Below are positions 38,527 to 47,684 of a stretch of DNA of 64,000 bases, piece after piece. The DNA lies in NCBI GenBank assembly GCA_030646295.1, contig JAUSND010000015.1, forward strand, positions 124,001 through 188,000, read 5' to 3'. Numbering within the stretch: the first letter of the stretch is position 1; every line of letters starts with the position of its first letter. A program made the translations under genes and the position numbers. This stretch comes from Moraxellaceae bacterium. GTDB lineage: Bacteria > Pseudomonadota > Gammaproteobacteria > Pseudomonadales > Moraxellaceae. The notes beneath the pieces are model-generated. The model saw only the letters and a program-made list of their open reading frames with translations. It was not told where the DNA came from and made no database searches.

Positions 38527-39218
38527 ATCTTGCCGACCTGCTGCACTCCCCGGTGCCCTGGCTGATTGCCACCTTTGCCGCTTACGAAGTGGGCAACTGG
38601 ACGTTCCAGAAACTGGGACAACCGGTGTGGGCACCGCCACTGATGATTGCACTCGCACTGCTGATTGGCGGCCTGCTGCTCACCGGCACGGATTACCAGA
38701 CCTACTTCAAGGGCAATGCCCTGCTGCATTTCATGCTGGGCCCTGCCACCGTGGCACTGGCCGTCCCGCTCTACCACGCCTTGCCGCGCCTGCTGGCCGC
38801 CTTCAAGCCACTGGGCGGCACCCTGCTGATCGGCACCCTGCTTGGCGCCGGCAGTGCCATGGGGCTGGCCTGGCTGTTCGGCCTGTCCCACGACAGCATT
38901 CTGGCCTTCGGCACCCGTGCCGTGACCACTCCGATCGCCATCGGCATCGGTGAAAAAATTCATGCGCCGATTGCGCTGGCCGCCGCGCTGGTCGGCTTTT
39001 CCGGCGTACTCGGTGCCGCCGTGGCCGAGCCCCTGCTCAAGGGCGTGAAGAGTGATGTGGCCCGCGGCTTTGCCATGGGTCTGGCAGCGCATGGTGTCGG
39101 CACGGCACGTGCTTTCCAGATTCATCCCACTGCCGGTGCCTTTGCGGCGCTGGGCATGGGCCTGAACGGCATGCTCACCGCGTTCTGGTTGCCGCCCCTG
39201 GTGCATGCCCTGCTGTAA
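38523..39218 (+). CDS. LrgB/CidB family membrane protein
   Basis: A 231-residue polytopic membrane protein. Family motifs PLMIALALLIGGLLLTGTDY, YFKGNALLHFMLGPATVALA, LPLYHALP-like and TTPIAIGIGEKIHAPIALAA, and SHGVGTARAFQ-like sequence (AAHGVGTARAFQIHPTAGAF) mark LrgB. It forms a gene pair with the upstream lrgA-type gene. It is followed by a 223-base region with a terminator hairpin before hisZ. Confidence 0.9.
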   Translation: MNLADLLHSPVPWLIATFAAYEVGNWTFQKLGQPVWAPPLMIALALLIGGLLLTGTDYQTYFKGNALLHFMLGPATVALAVPLYHALPRLLAAFKPLGGTLLIGTLLGAGSAMGLAWLFGLSHDSILAFGTRAVTTPIAIGIGEKIHAPIALAAALVGFSGVLGAAVAEPLLKGVKSDVARGFAMGLAAHGVGTARAFQIHPTAGAFAALGMGLNGMLTAFWLPPLVHALL

Positions 39219-39366
39219 AAAACCGCAGGCGCTTGTGTAAAAGGGCGGCGCGCCCCACCGAAAAAAAGGGCCGCCATTCCCGCCACCATTTACAGCAGGG
39301 CATGCACGAAAGCAGACAGCAGGCAGAGGAATCCCTTCGCAAGGCTTGGGCCGGACTGCCGGCCCG

Positions 39367-39375
39367 TGCTACTAT
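39367..39375 (+). promoter_or_regulatory. Candidate extended -10 promoter for hisZ-purA
   Basis: TGCTACTAT matches TGnTAnnAT, the same form seen before ribA and orn. A weak TTGGGC lies 18 bases upstream. Transcription would begin near 39381-39383, right at the start of the stem-loop listed below. The preceding region 39219-39366 holds only GC-rich short repeats and no supported gene. Confidence 0.35.
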
Positions 39376-39383
39376 TCGTCAAG

Positions 39384-39406
39384 CCGAGTATCTACTCGGT
39401 TTTTTT
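39384..39406 (+). terminator. Terminator-type hairpin 36 bases before hisZ
   Basis: CCGAGTA-TC-TACTCGG followed by T7. This is a good intrinsic terminator. It could end the lrgAB transcript, or act as an attenuator or 5' hairpin for hisZ-purA if the promoter just upstream is used. Confidence 0.8.
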
Positions 39407-39441
39407 GTGTCCCCGCTGTGCCCGTGAGCGATTGACTCTCC

Positions 39442-40623
39442 ATGACCCGATCTGTCGATACCTGGCTGCTGCCCGATGGCGTGGCCGACGTACTGCCGGC
39501 CGAAGCGGCCCGTCTTGAGCAGCTGCGTCGTCGCCTGCTTGATACCTTTGCCGCCTGGGGCTACCAGCTGGTGTTCCCGCCCCTCATGGAACACCTTGAC
39601 TCCCTGCTCACCGGCTCCGGGCATGATCTGGAACTGATGACCTTCAAGATTACCGACCAGCTTTCCGGCCGCATGATGGGCGTACGCGCCGACATCACGC
39701 CGCAGGTGGCCCGTCTGGATGCCCATGTCATCCCTGTGGAAGGCCCGGCGCGTTACTGCTATGCCGGCACCACGCTGAACACCCGCCCGGCCAGCATGGC
39801 CGCCTCGCGCTGCCCGGTGCAGATCGGTGCCGAACTTTACGGCTACGCCGGCGTTGCCGGTGACATCGAGGTCCTGCGCCTGATGCTCGACACGCTGGCA
39901 CTGGCCGGCTGCCGCGACATCCATCTCGACCTCGGCCATGTCGCCCTGTTCCGTGGCCTGACCACGGCTGCCGGCATCAGCGGTCGCGATGAAGACACCC
40001 TGTTTGACATCTATCAACGCAAGGCCGCCGCAGAACTGCGAGAGTTCCTGGCGGCGCGCGCCCTGCCGGCGCCCCTCAACCGCTGCTTCGACGGCCTGCT
40101 CCGGCTGGCCGGTGGCGCAACGGTACTGGGCAAGGCCCGCGAACTGCTGCAGGGCGTTTCAGCCGGCATTGACGCCGCACTGGATGCCCTTGATGCCGTC
40201 GTGGCGGCACTGACCGCATCGCACCCCGGCATCACGCTGTATGTCGACCTGACCGAGCTGCGTGGCTATCACTACCACACGGGCCTGGTGTTTGCGGCTT
40301 ACGCCCCCGGCACCCGTGCCGAACTGGCCAAGGGTGGCCGCTACGACCATGTGGGCGAAGCCTTCGGTCGCGCCCGCGCTGCCACCGGTTTCAGTGCCGA
40401 CCTGAAGGCACTGCTGGCGTTTGGCCCTGACAGCGCACTGCGCAAGTCCATCCTGGCCCCGGCCGGCGATGACGCCGCCTTGCGTGCCGCGATTGCCGAC
40501 CAGCGCCAGAAGGGTGAGCACGTGGTGCAGCAGTTGCCGGGCGACAACACCACTGCTGCCGCGCTGGGTTGCGAGCGCATGCTGGTGCAGCAGGACGGCC
40601 AGTGGACTGTCAAGAATTCCTGA
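39442..40623 (+). CDS. hisZ: ATP phosphoribosyltransferase regulatory subunit HisZ
   Basis: A 393-residue paralogue of histidyl-tRNA synthetase that partners the short-form HisG in the first step of histidine synthesis. It contains the HisRS-like motifs LPDGVADVLPAEAARLEQLR, FPPLMEHLDSLL, MMGVRADITPQVARLDAH and the class II loop LRGYHYHTGLVFAAY. It lacks an anticodon-binding C-terminus, ending at the HisZ length. Its presence implies a short HisG elsewhere. The order hisZ-purA is usual in Pseudomonadales. Confidence 0.95.
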   Translation: MTRSVDTWLLPDGVADVLPAEAARLEQLRRRLLDTFAAWGYQLVFPPLMEHLDSLLTGSGHDLELMTFKITDQLSGRMMGVRADITPQVARLDAHVIPVEGPARYCYAGTTLNTRPASMAASRCPVQIGAELYGYAGVAGDIEVLRLMLDTLALAGCRDIHLDLGHVALFRGLTTAAGISGRDEDTLFDIYQRKAAAELREFLAARALPAPLNRCFDGLLRLAGGATVLGKARELLQGVSAGIDAALDALDAVVAALTASHPGITLYVDLTELRGYHYHTGLVFAAYAPGTRAELAKGGRYDHVGEAFGRARAATGFSADLKALLAFGPDSALRKSILAPAGDDAALRAAIADQRQKGEHVVQQLPGDNTTAAALGCERMLVQQDGQWTVKNS

Positions 40624-40649
40624 TTTTCCTTTTTATCTGAATGCAGTAA

Positions 40650-41981
<1,332 letters not shown>

Positions 41982-41998
41982 GCAAAACGGAGGCGATG

Positions 41999-42685
41999 AT
42001 GCAACCATCCGCCTCCCTTTTTTCGCCGCGGCACTGGCTGCGCGCGCCGGTACGCCGTGTACTGACGCGCCAGCTCTACTTCACCGGTGCCGAGTCCGTG
42101 CTGCTGGTCATGCTGATCGGCATTGCGCTGGGCGCCATCATTGTTGCCCAGCTGCATTACACCTTCGGCCAGAGCGGTGCCGACACCCTTCGGCTGCTGG
42201 CACAACTGCTGTTCAGCGAACTTGCCCCGCTGGTAACGGCGCTTATCCTGATTGCGCGCTCCTCCTCTGCCATGGCCAGCGAGCTTGCCGCCATGCAGGT
42301 GCATCGCGAAATCCGGGTGTTGCGACAGTTCGGCGTGAGCCCCGTGCACTACCTCGTTGTTCCCCGCGTCGGCGGCATGGTGCTGGCGAGCGTGTTTCTG
42401 GCCCTGTATCTGGCACTGGCGGCCCTGCTGACGGCAGCCCTGATGACCGCCGGTCCCAATGCCTGGGACGAGCTGCTGCAACTGGGTGATGTGCTGCCGT
42501 TGCAACGCGTGCTGGGCGGGCTGACGAAAACCGCCCTGTTCGGCAGCGTCATTGCACTCATTGCCTGTCGCGCCGGCTTTCTGGCCGGCTCTGCCGTGAC
42601 CGACATTCCACAGGCGGCATCGCAGGCCGTGGTGCGCAGCCTGATCACCGTCTTTGTGCTGGATGCCTTGTGGGGGCTGCTGTAA
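41999..42685 (+). CDS. MlaE-family ABC permease of an MCE lipid transporter
   Basis: A 228-residue inner-membrane permease of the MlaE type. TALILIARSSSAMASELAAM matches the conserved TALVLAGRVGAAIAAELGTM block of the family, followed by LRQFGVSPVHYLVVPRVGGM. About five membrane segments are visible. ATG 41999 is chosen over 41996 because it lies 5 bases after ACGGAGG. The start of the next gene overlaps its stop (TAATG). It should move phospholipids together with an MCE protein and an ATPase; the ATPase position here is abnormal (next entry). Confidence 0.88.
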   Translation: MQPSASLFSPRHWLRAPVRRVLTRQLYFTGAESVLLVMLIGIALGAIIVAQLHYTFGQSGADTLRLLAQLLFSELAPLVTALILIARSSSAMASELAAMQVHREIRVLRQFGVSPVHYLVVPRVGGMVLASVFLALYLALAALLTAALMTAGPNAWDELLQLGDVLPLQRVLGGLTKTALFGSVIALIACRAGFLAGSAVTDIPQAASQAVVRSLITVFVLDALWGLL

Positions 42686-43206
42686 TGGCTGGCGCCACCA
42701 CTGCCCTGCCCGCGCCCGGACGCTGGGCAGTCGGCAAATTGCCGCGAGAGAAACTCGAAACCGTGCTCGCCGCCGCCAGTGCCAGTGGCCTGCGCACCGC
42801 CTGGCTGGGGCCGGATGCCGGCTTTCTCAGCAACCTGTCCCTGTATGAAAACCTTGAGCTGTTTTTCGAATGGCAACAGCGCCCCGGCACGTTTGCTGAC
42901 GAACTGCAGAGCGCCATGACGCTGCTGGCACTTGATGACGCCGACTGGCTGCACGAGCGTCCGTCACATCAACCGGAGCACATCCTGCAGCATGCCCGCC
43001 TGCTGCGACTGGTGGTGCTGGCGCCCGACATTGCCATCATCGAGCCGGCCGATGCCGGTGCCCTGCTGAGCCTGCCCGCCGCCGTGTTCAGCAGCAGGCT
43101 CCAGCACTGCCGCCTGCTGTTGCGCGCGGCCACATGCCCCGGGTGGCCAGACCTGACGGACCATGCCATGCTCTTTGGCATCACTGCGGAAACACCAGCC
43201 CCATGA
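42685..43206 (+). CDS. Degenerate MlaF-like ABC ATPase lacking Walker A and signature
   Basis: A 173-residue protein occupying the ATPase position between the MlaE permease and the MCE protein. The Q-loop region is recognisable: GFLSNLSLYENL resembles the LFSNLTVYENV of MlaF. LLRLVVLAPDIAIIEPADAG resembles the ARAIALDPDLIMYDEPTAG helix-Walker B stretch, and HCRLLLRAAT may be the H-loop strand. There is no GxxGxGK[ST] P-loop (the N-terminus is PGRWAVGKLPREKLE), the LSGG signature is replaced by HQPEH, and the Walker B Asp is lost (IIEP). It probably cannot hydrolyse ATP. Start and stop overlap both neighbours, so it is translated. It could be a structural subunit. Confidence 0.65.
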   Translation: MAGATTALPAPGRWAVGKLPREKLETVLAAASASGLRTAWLGPDAGFLSNLSLYENLELFFEWQQRPGTFADELQSAMTLLALDDADWLHERPSHQPEHILQHARLLRLVVLAPDIAIIEPADAGALLSLPAAVFSSRLQHCRLLLRAATCPGWPDLTDHAMLFGITAETPAP

Positions 43207-44162
43207 ATCGCCCGCTCCCTGCCGACCCGCGCTTTCTCCGCCTCAGGCTCAAGCTTGGGCTGTTCATCGGCCTTGGCCTGGTGCTGGGACTCAGCCTGCT
43301 GCTGGGCATGGCGGTACGGCAGGGCTATTTCTCGGCCAAGACACCGGTATTCTTCATTGCCGAGAGTGGTGCCGACCTGCGCGCCGGGATGGCGGTCAAA
43401 CTGTCCGGCTTCAAGATTGGCACCGTGCGTCGTGTCGACCTCAACGAAGCAGCACGTGTTGATGTGGAAATGGCGATCGAGGATCGCTACATGAAATGGG
43501 TCAAGACCGACTCGGTTGCCACGCTTGCCCGTGAAGGCATGATCGGCGACAGCTTCATCAGCATTACCCGCGGCACCCCGGAACTGCCGGCACTGACCTC
43601 TGATGATCGGCTGCGCTTTGAACTGGGCCGTGGCCTGGCCGACATTGCCCAGGACGTGCGCAACCGCGTGGTGCCCGTGATTGATGAGCTGCATGTGCTG
43701 CTGAAGTACACGAATGATCCGAAAGGTGATGTGCGCCAGGGGTTTTCTAACCTGAACCGGCTGGCCGCGGAGCTGCGCGAAACACGACGCAAGGTGGACA
43801 CAACGCTGGCCGGCATTGACCAGCTTGGCCGTGAAGATGCGCCGGCAACACTGGCGGCCACGCGCAAGACCCTGGAGCGTACCGACGCGATGCTGCACGA
43901 ACTGGAAACCACCATTCCGGCATGGCGCGCACAGGCAACCCAGACCCTGCAGGCGCTCAACGAAACCGCCAGCACTGCCACCCGCACCGCATCCGAAACC
44001 GAACGCATGCTGAAGGAAACCGCGCCGCAACTACTGAAGGTGCTCAACGAAACCGAAGCCCTCATGCTGGAGAGCCGCTCTGCCGTCAGTGCTGCGCGCA
44101 CACGCTGGCCGTTCACGGGACCGGACGTGGCTCCCGTCAGTGCAGAACCCGGCAAGGACTGA
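43203..44162 (+). CDS. MCE-domain lipid-binding protein (MlaD-like)
   Basis: A 319-residue protein with one N-terminal transmembrane helix (about 18-40) and a single MCE domain (about 45-125: TPVFFIAESGADLRAGMAVK, KLSGFKIGTVRRVDL, ATLAREGMIGDSFISIT). A long helical or coiled-coil C-terminus (TLERTDAMLHELETTIP, NETASTATRTASETERMLK) is expected to build the periplasmic conduit. The start overlaps the pseudo-ATPase stop (ATGA). No MlaC-type periplasmic protein or auxiliary lipoprotein follows. The gene converges with a P-type ATPase gene. Confidence 0.88.
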   Translation: MNRPLPADPRFLRLRLKLGLFIGLGLVLGLSLLLGMAVRQGYFSAKTPVFFIAESGADLRAGMAVKLSGFKIGTVRRVDLNEAARVDVEMAIEDRYMKWVKTDSVATLAREGMIGDSFISITRGTPELPALTSDDRLRFELGRGLADIAQDVRNRVVPVIDELHVLLKYTNDPKGDVRQGFSNLNRLAAELRETRRKVDTTLAGIDQLGREDAPATLAATRKTLERTDAMLHELETTIPAWRAQATQTLQALNETASTATRTASETERMLKETAPQLLKVLNETEALMLESRSAVSAARTRWPFTGPDVAPVSAEPGKD

Positions 44163-44168
44163 CTCACC

Positions 44169-46700
44169 TCAAGACGTCGGCAGCAGTTTCCGGACCAGCC
44201 CGAACCAGAACACGCTGATCATGCCCAGCGCCACCGCGAGTGTCAGCTCCTGCAGCGGCAACGGCGCAAAGCGCAGCAGCCCGCCCAGCACCGGCACATA
44301 CACGGACAGCAGCAGGATCGCGATCGTGATGCCCGTGATCACCCACAACAACGGATTGGGGATGCGCAAGGCGGCCAGCAGCGAATGCGCTCGTGAGCGA
44401 TTGGAAAAAATCAGGGCAAGATTGGCCATCACCAGCGTGACAAACGCAAAGGCGCGTGCCTCGGCTTCCGGCAATTGCTGCAACGCCATCACATAGGCCG
44501 CCATCACCACCAGCAACACACCGGTCCCTTGCAAAAGAGCCAGCAGCAGCGTCATGCCACCAAACAACGGAACGCCGGGATCGCGTGGCGGACGTTGCAT
44601 GACATCCGCCTCGGCCGGTTCGTTCTCGAATGCCAGCGAGCAAACCGGATCAATGATCAACTGAAGAAAAGCGATATGCATCGGGAAGAACATGGCAGGC
44701 AAACCGAACAACATCGGCAGCAATGCCATGCCCGCAATCGGCACATGTACCGCAAGAATATAGGACATGGCCTTGCGCAGATTGTCGAAAATGCGCCGAC
44801 CCAGCTTCATGGCGCGCACAATCGAGGCGAAGTTGTCATCCAGCAACACCAGTGATGATGCCTCGCGTGCCACATCAGTCCCGCGACCGCCCATGGCAAT
44901 ACCGACATGTGCGGCCTTGAGCGCCGGCGCATCATTCACACCGTCACCCGTCATCGCGACAATGTCGCCACTGGCTTTCAGGGCCTGCACGATACGCAGT
45001 TTCTGGTCAGGCGAAATGCGCGCACACACGCTGACGTTGCCAATATGGGCCTGCAGTTCGGCATCACTCATCGCCGCCATTGCTTCGCCCGACAACACTT
45101 CGCCCTCGATGATCCCTGCCTGCGCGGCAATCGCACTGGCCGTTGCCGGATAGTCGCCGGTAATCATCATGACGCGAATGCCGGCCGCGTGACTTTCTTT
45201 TACGGCCGCATTGATTTCAGGGCGCAGGGGATCGTACAACCCGAGCAGGCCGACAAATTCAAAATCGAAATCGTGTTCGCTTGGCGGCCAGTTTTCACCG
45301 GCAAACCGTGACTTCGCCACCGCGAGCACCCGCAGCCCCTGCCCTGCCATGGCATTCACATCGGCCGCAACTTTCTGACGACGCTGATCATCGAGGTGGC
45401 ACAGGTCCACGATGGCTTCGGGCGCACCTTTGGCCGCCACCACATGCACATCACCACTCACCGCACGCCAGACATGCGACATGGCGCGCAGCTCGGGTGT
45501 CAGTGCGTATTCATGCACCAGCTCCCAGTCACGGTGCAGGTGTTCGGTGTTGTCGAGAAAATGCTGGCCGAGCCGGTGAAATGCCTGCTCCATCGGATCA
45601 AAGGGATCGGCTTCGCTCGCCAGGATGGAAAACTCCACCAGCGTATGCACATCCTCCGGCAGCACAGGTGGTGCCGCCTGATAATCCACTGCAATGTTTG
45701 TTGCACCGGCATGCAGGCGCGCAACAGTCATGCGGTTTTCCGTGAGCGTCCCGGTCTTGTCCACGCACAGCACCGAGGTGGCCCCCAGTGTTTCGATGGC
45801 ATTGATGCGTCGCGTCAGGACGTTTTCCTGCGACAGCCGTCGCGCGCCGAGCGCGGGAAAAATGGTGAGCACCACCGGATACTCTTCCGGCAACATGGCC
45901 ATGGCGAGTGCAATACCGGCCAGCAGTGCCTGCAACCAGTCGCCGTGCATGAGCCCGTGGGCCATAACGAGCAGAAGACTCAAACCAAACGCAAGGAGTG
46001 CCAGGGTACGCACCAGCGCAGAAGTCTGCTTTTGCAGGGGCGAGCGCTCTGTCTGCAAGGTATCCAGCGCCGTACCGATGTGGCCGATCTCGCTGCGCGG
46101 CCCCGTCGCCGTAATGCGGGCGATGCCCTTGCCTCGCACCACCAGTGAGCCGGAATACACGAAGGGAAGATTGTCACCACCCGGCCGGCCCGGCACGACC
46201 TCGCCGGTTGCCGCCACTTTTTCTACCGGGACGGCCTCGCCGGTGAGCAGGGACTCGTCTACCTGCATGACGCTGGCCGACACCAGGACGCCGTCCGCCG
46301 GAATCCGGTCCCCCTCGCCAAGAATGACGATATCCCCCTGCACCACGTCACGGCCGGCAATCCGCTGTTGCAGTCCGTCACGAATCACGAGGGCGCGCGG
46401 ACTGGTGAGATCGCGCAAGGCATCAATGGCTTTCTCGGTCTTGCCTTCCTGATACAGCGTGAGCCCCAGCGTGACCAGCACAAAACCGAACAGCACCAGC
46501 CCTTCCTGCAGCTCGCCAAACGCAAGGTACAGGCTGCCTGCCGCCAGCAGGAGCAAGAACATCGGTTCGCGCAGGGTTTCCCGGACAATCGTCAGCAATG
46601 AACGACGCTGCCCTCCGGGCAGGCCGTTGGGGCCATCCTCGGCCAGCTTGCGCGCCGCCTCCGCTGCACTGAGGCCCTGCTGCATTAGATCATTATTCAT
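44169..46700 (-). CDS. P-type cation-transporting ATPase (P2-like)
   Basis: An 843-residue P-type ATPase. A cation-ATPase N-terminal segment (LSAAEAARKLAEDGPNGLP) precedes the actuator domain with DESLLTGEAVPVEK, then phosphorylated Asp314 in CVDKTGTLTEN, MITGDYPATASAIAAQAGI and MTGDGVNDAPALKAAHVGIAMG. TM4 carries PEEYP instead of the PEGLP/PEGVP of typical Ca2+ pumps, and there are no N-terminal CxxC sites, so the ion is not clear. The ATG giving MNNDLMQQ was chosen; the longer frame overlaps the next gene. It follows the VIT gene by 26 bases in the same direction. Confidence 0.9.
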   Translation of the reverse strand: MNNDLMQQGLSAAEAARKLAEDGPNGLPGGQRRSLLTIVRETLREPMFLLLLAAGSLYLAFGELQEGLVLFGFVLVTLGLTLYQEGKTEKAIDALRDLTSPRALVIRDGLQQRIAGRDVVQGDIVILGEGDRIPADGVLVSASVMQVDESLLTGEAVPVEKVAATGEVVPGRPGGDNLPFVYSGSLVVRGKGIARITATGPRSEIGHIGTALDTLQTERSPLQKQTSALVRTLALLAFGLSLLLVMAHGLMHGDWLQALLAGIALAMAMLPEEYPVVLTIFPALGARRLSQENVLTRRINAIETLGATSVLCVDKTGTLTENRMTVARLHAGATNIAVDYQAAPPVLPEDVHTLVEFSILASEADPFDPMEQAFHRLGQHFLDNTEHLHRDWELVHEYALTPELRAMSHVWRAVSGDVHVVAAKGAPEAIVDLCHLDDQRRQKVAADVNAMAGQGLRVLAVAKSRFAGENWPPSEHDFDFEFVGLLGLYDPLRPEINAAVKESHAAGIRVMMITGDYPATASAIAAQAGIIEGEVLSGEAMAAMSDAELQAHIGNVSVCARISPDQKLRIVQALKASGDIVAMTGDGVNDAPALKAAHVGIAMGGRGTDVAREASSLVLLDDNFASIVRAMKLGRRIFDNLRKAMSYILAVHVPIAGMALLPMLFGLPAMFFPMHIAFLQLIIDPVCSLAFENEPAEADVMQRPPRDPGVPLFGGMTLLLALLQGTGVLLVVMAAYVMALQQLPEAEARAFAFVTLVMANLALIFSNRSRAHSLLAALRIPNPLLWVITGITIAILLLSVYVPVLGGLLRFAPLPLQELTLAVALGMISVFWFGLVRKLLPTS

Positions 46701-46726
46701 CAGCTCATCAGCCCTTGCGGCAGCGC

Positions 46727-47425
46727 TTACACGACCGCGCCAAACATCCCGCCAATGCCGGCCGTTATCCCCAGCGCCAATGCGCCCCAGAACATGACCC
46801 GGCCGGCACCCTTCCAAAGGCTGGCGCCACCGGCACGCGCTGCCAGCCCGCCCAGCAGCCCCAGAAATACCAGCGATGCCGCAGACACGGCAGGAATCAG
46901 CGCGCCAGACGGCACCGCCACCACCATCAGCAACGGCATTGCTGCACCTACCGCAAACGTCCCCGCCGACGCCAGGGCCGCCTGCACAGGACGGGCCGTC
47001 ATGGTATGCGAAATACCCAGCTCGTCACGGGCATGCGCACCCAGGGCATCATGGGCCATCAGTTGCAGGGCCACCTGACGGGCCAGCGGTTCATCCAGTC
47101 CGCGCTTCACATAGATATGCGTGAGTTCGTCACGTTCGGACTCGATGTCCGTGGCCAGTTCGTGGCGCTCACGCGCGAGATCTGCCTGTTCGGTATCGGA
47201 TTGCGAACTCACCGAGACGTATTCGCCGGCCGCCATCGACATGGCGCCCGCCACCAGTCCCGCCACACCCGTAATCAGGATGTCATTGCTGGCAGCTCCC
47301 GCAGCGGCCACCCCCACGATCAGGCTGGCGGTCGACACGATCCCGTCATTGGCACCGAGCACGGCCGCACGCAACCAGCCGATACGGTCCGTACGGTGCA
47401 ACTCGGTCAGAAGGGAATGACTCAT
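46727..47425 (-). CDS. VIT1/CCC1 family iron or manganese transporter
   Basis: A 232-residue protein of the VIT family. The N-terminal GANDGIVSTASLIVGVAAAG and AGLVAGAMSMAAGEYVSVSS motifs bind and pass Fe2+ or Mn2+. A charged middle region (ERHELATDIESERDELTHIY) forms the cytoplasmic metal-binding domain, then further helices follow. GAGGAG precedes the ATG. First gene of a two-gene unit with the P-type ATPase. Confidence 0.93.
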   Translation of the reverse strand: MSHSLLTELHRTDRIGWLRAAVLGANDGIVSTASLIVGVAAAGAASNDILITGVAGLVAGAMSMAAGEYVSVSSQSDTEQADLARERHELATDIESERDELTHIYVKRGLDEPLARQVALQLMAHDALGAHARDELGISHTMTARPVQAALASAGTFAVGAAMPLLMVVAVPSGALIPAVSAASLVFLGLLGGLAARAGGASLWKGAGRVMFWGALALGITAGIGGMFGAVV

Positions 47426-47559
47426 ATGAACTCCTCGCGTGGTCAGGCAGAACGGCTACCCTTTCCGTACTGCCGTGCAATCGTGCAGTGTAATGAAAGG
47501 ACAGGCCATCCCTGAAGGTATCACGCCCGCCGGCAACGCCGTCGCCACAGACAACACTG

Positions 47560-47588
47560 CTGTCACAGGACTGACGCCGTATCTTCAT
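47560..47588 (+). promoter_or_regulatory. Candidate Pho box upstream of phoX
   Basis: CTGTCAC-AGGA-CTGACGC (47560-47577) follows the 7-4-7 layout of PhoB half-sites (CTGTCAT), the first half matching 6 of 7 and the second 4 of 7. A weaker TCTTCAT follows in the same 11-base phase (47582-47588). The rest of the 47426-47684 region shows no other feature. Confidence 0.35.
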
Positions 47589-47684
47589 GAAGCTGACGCC
47601 GGGCTGCAAAAAAGCCTGCGAAGAATGCATGCACCTGCCGTTACCGCTACGTGCAAGCGCATTCACCCTGAGGACTCCCTGCCC

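Noticed and set aside
39233-39427. 64-codon open frame between lrgB and hisZ
   Set aside because: No ribosome-binding site, basic and non-conserved translation, and it runs through the terminator hairpin.
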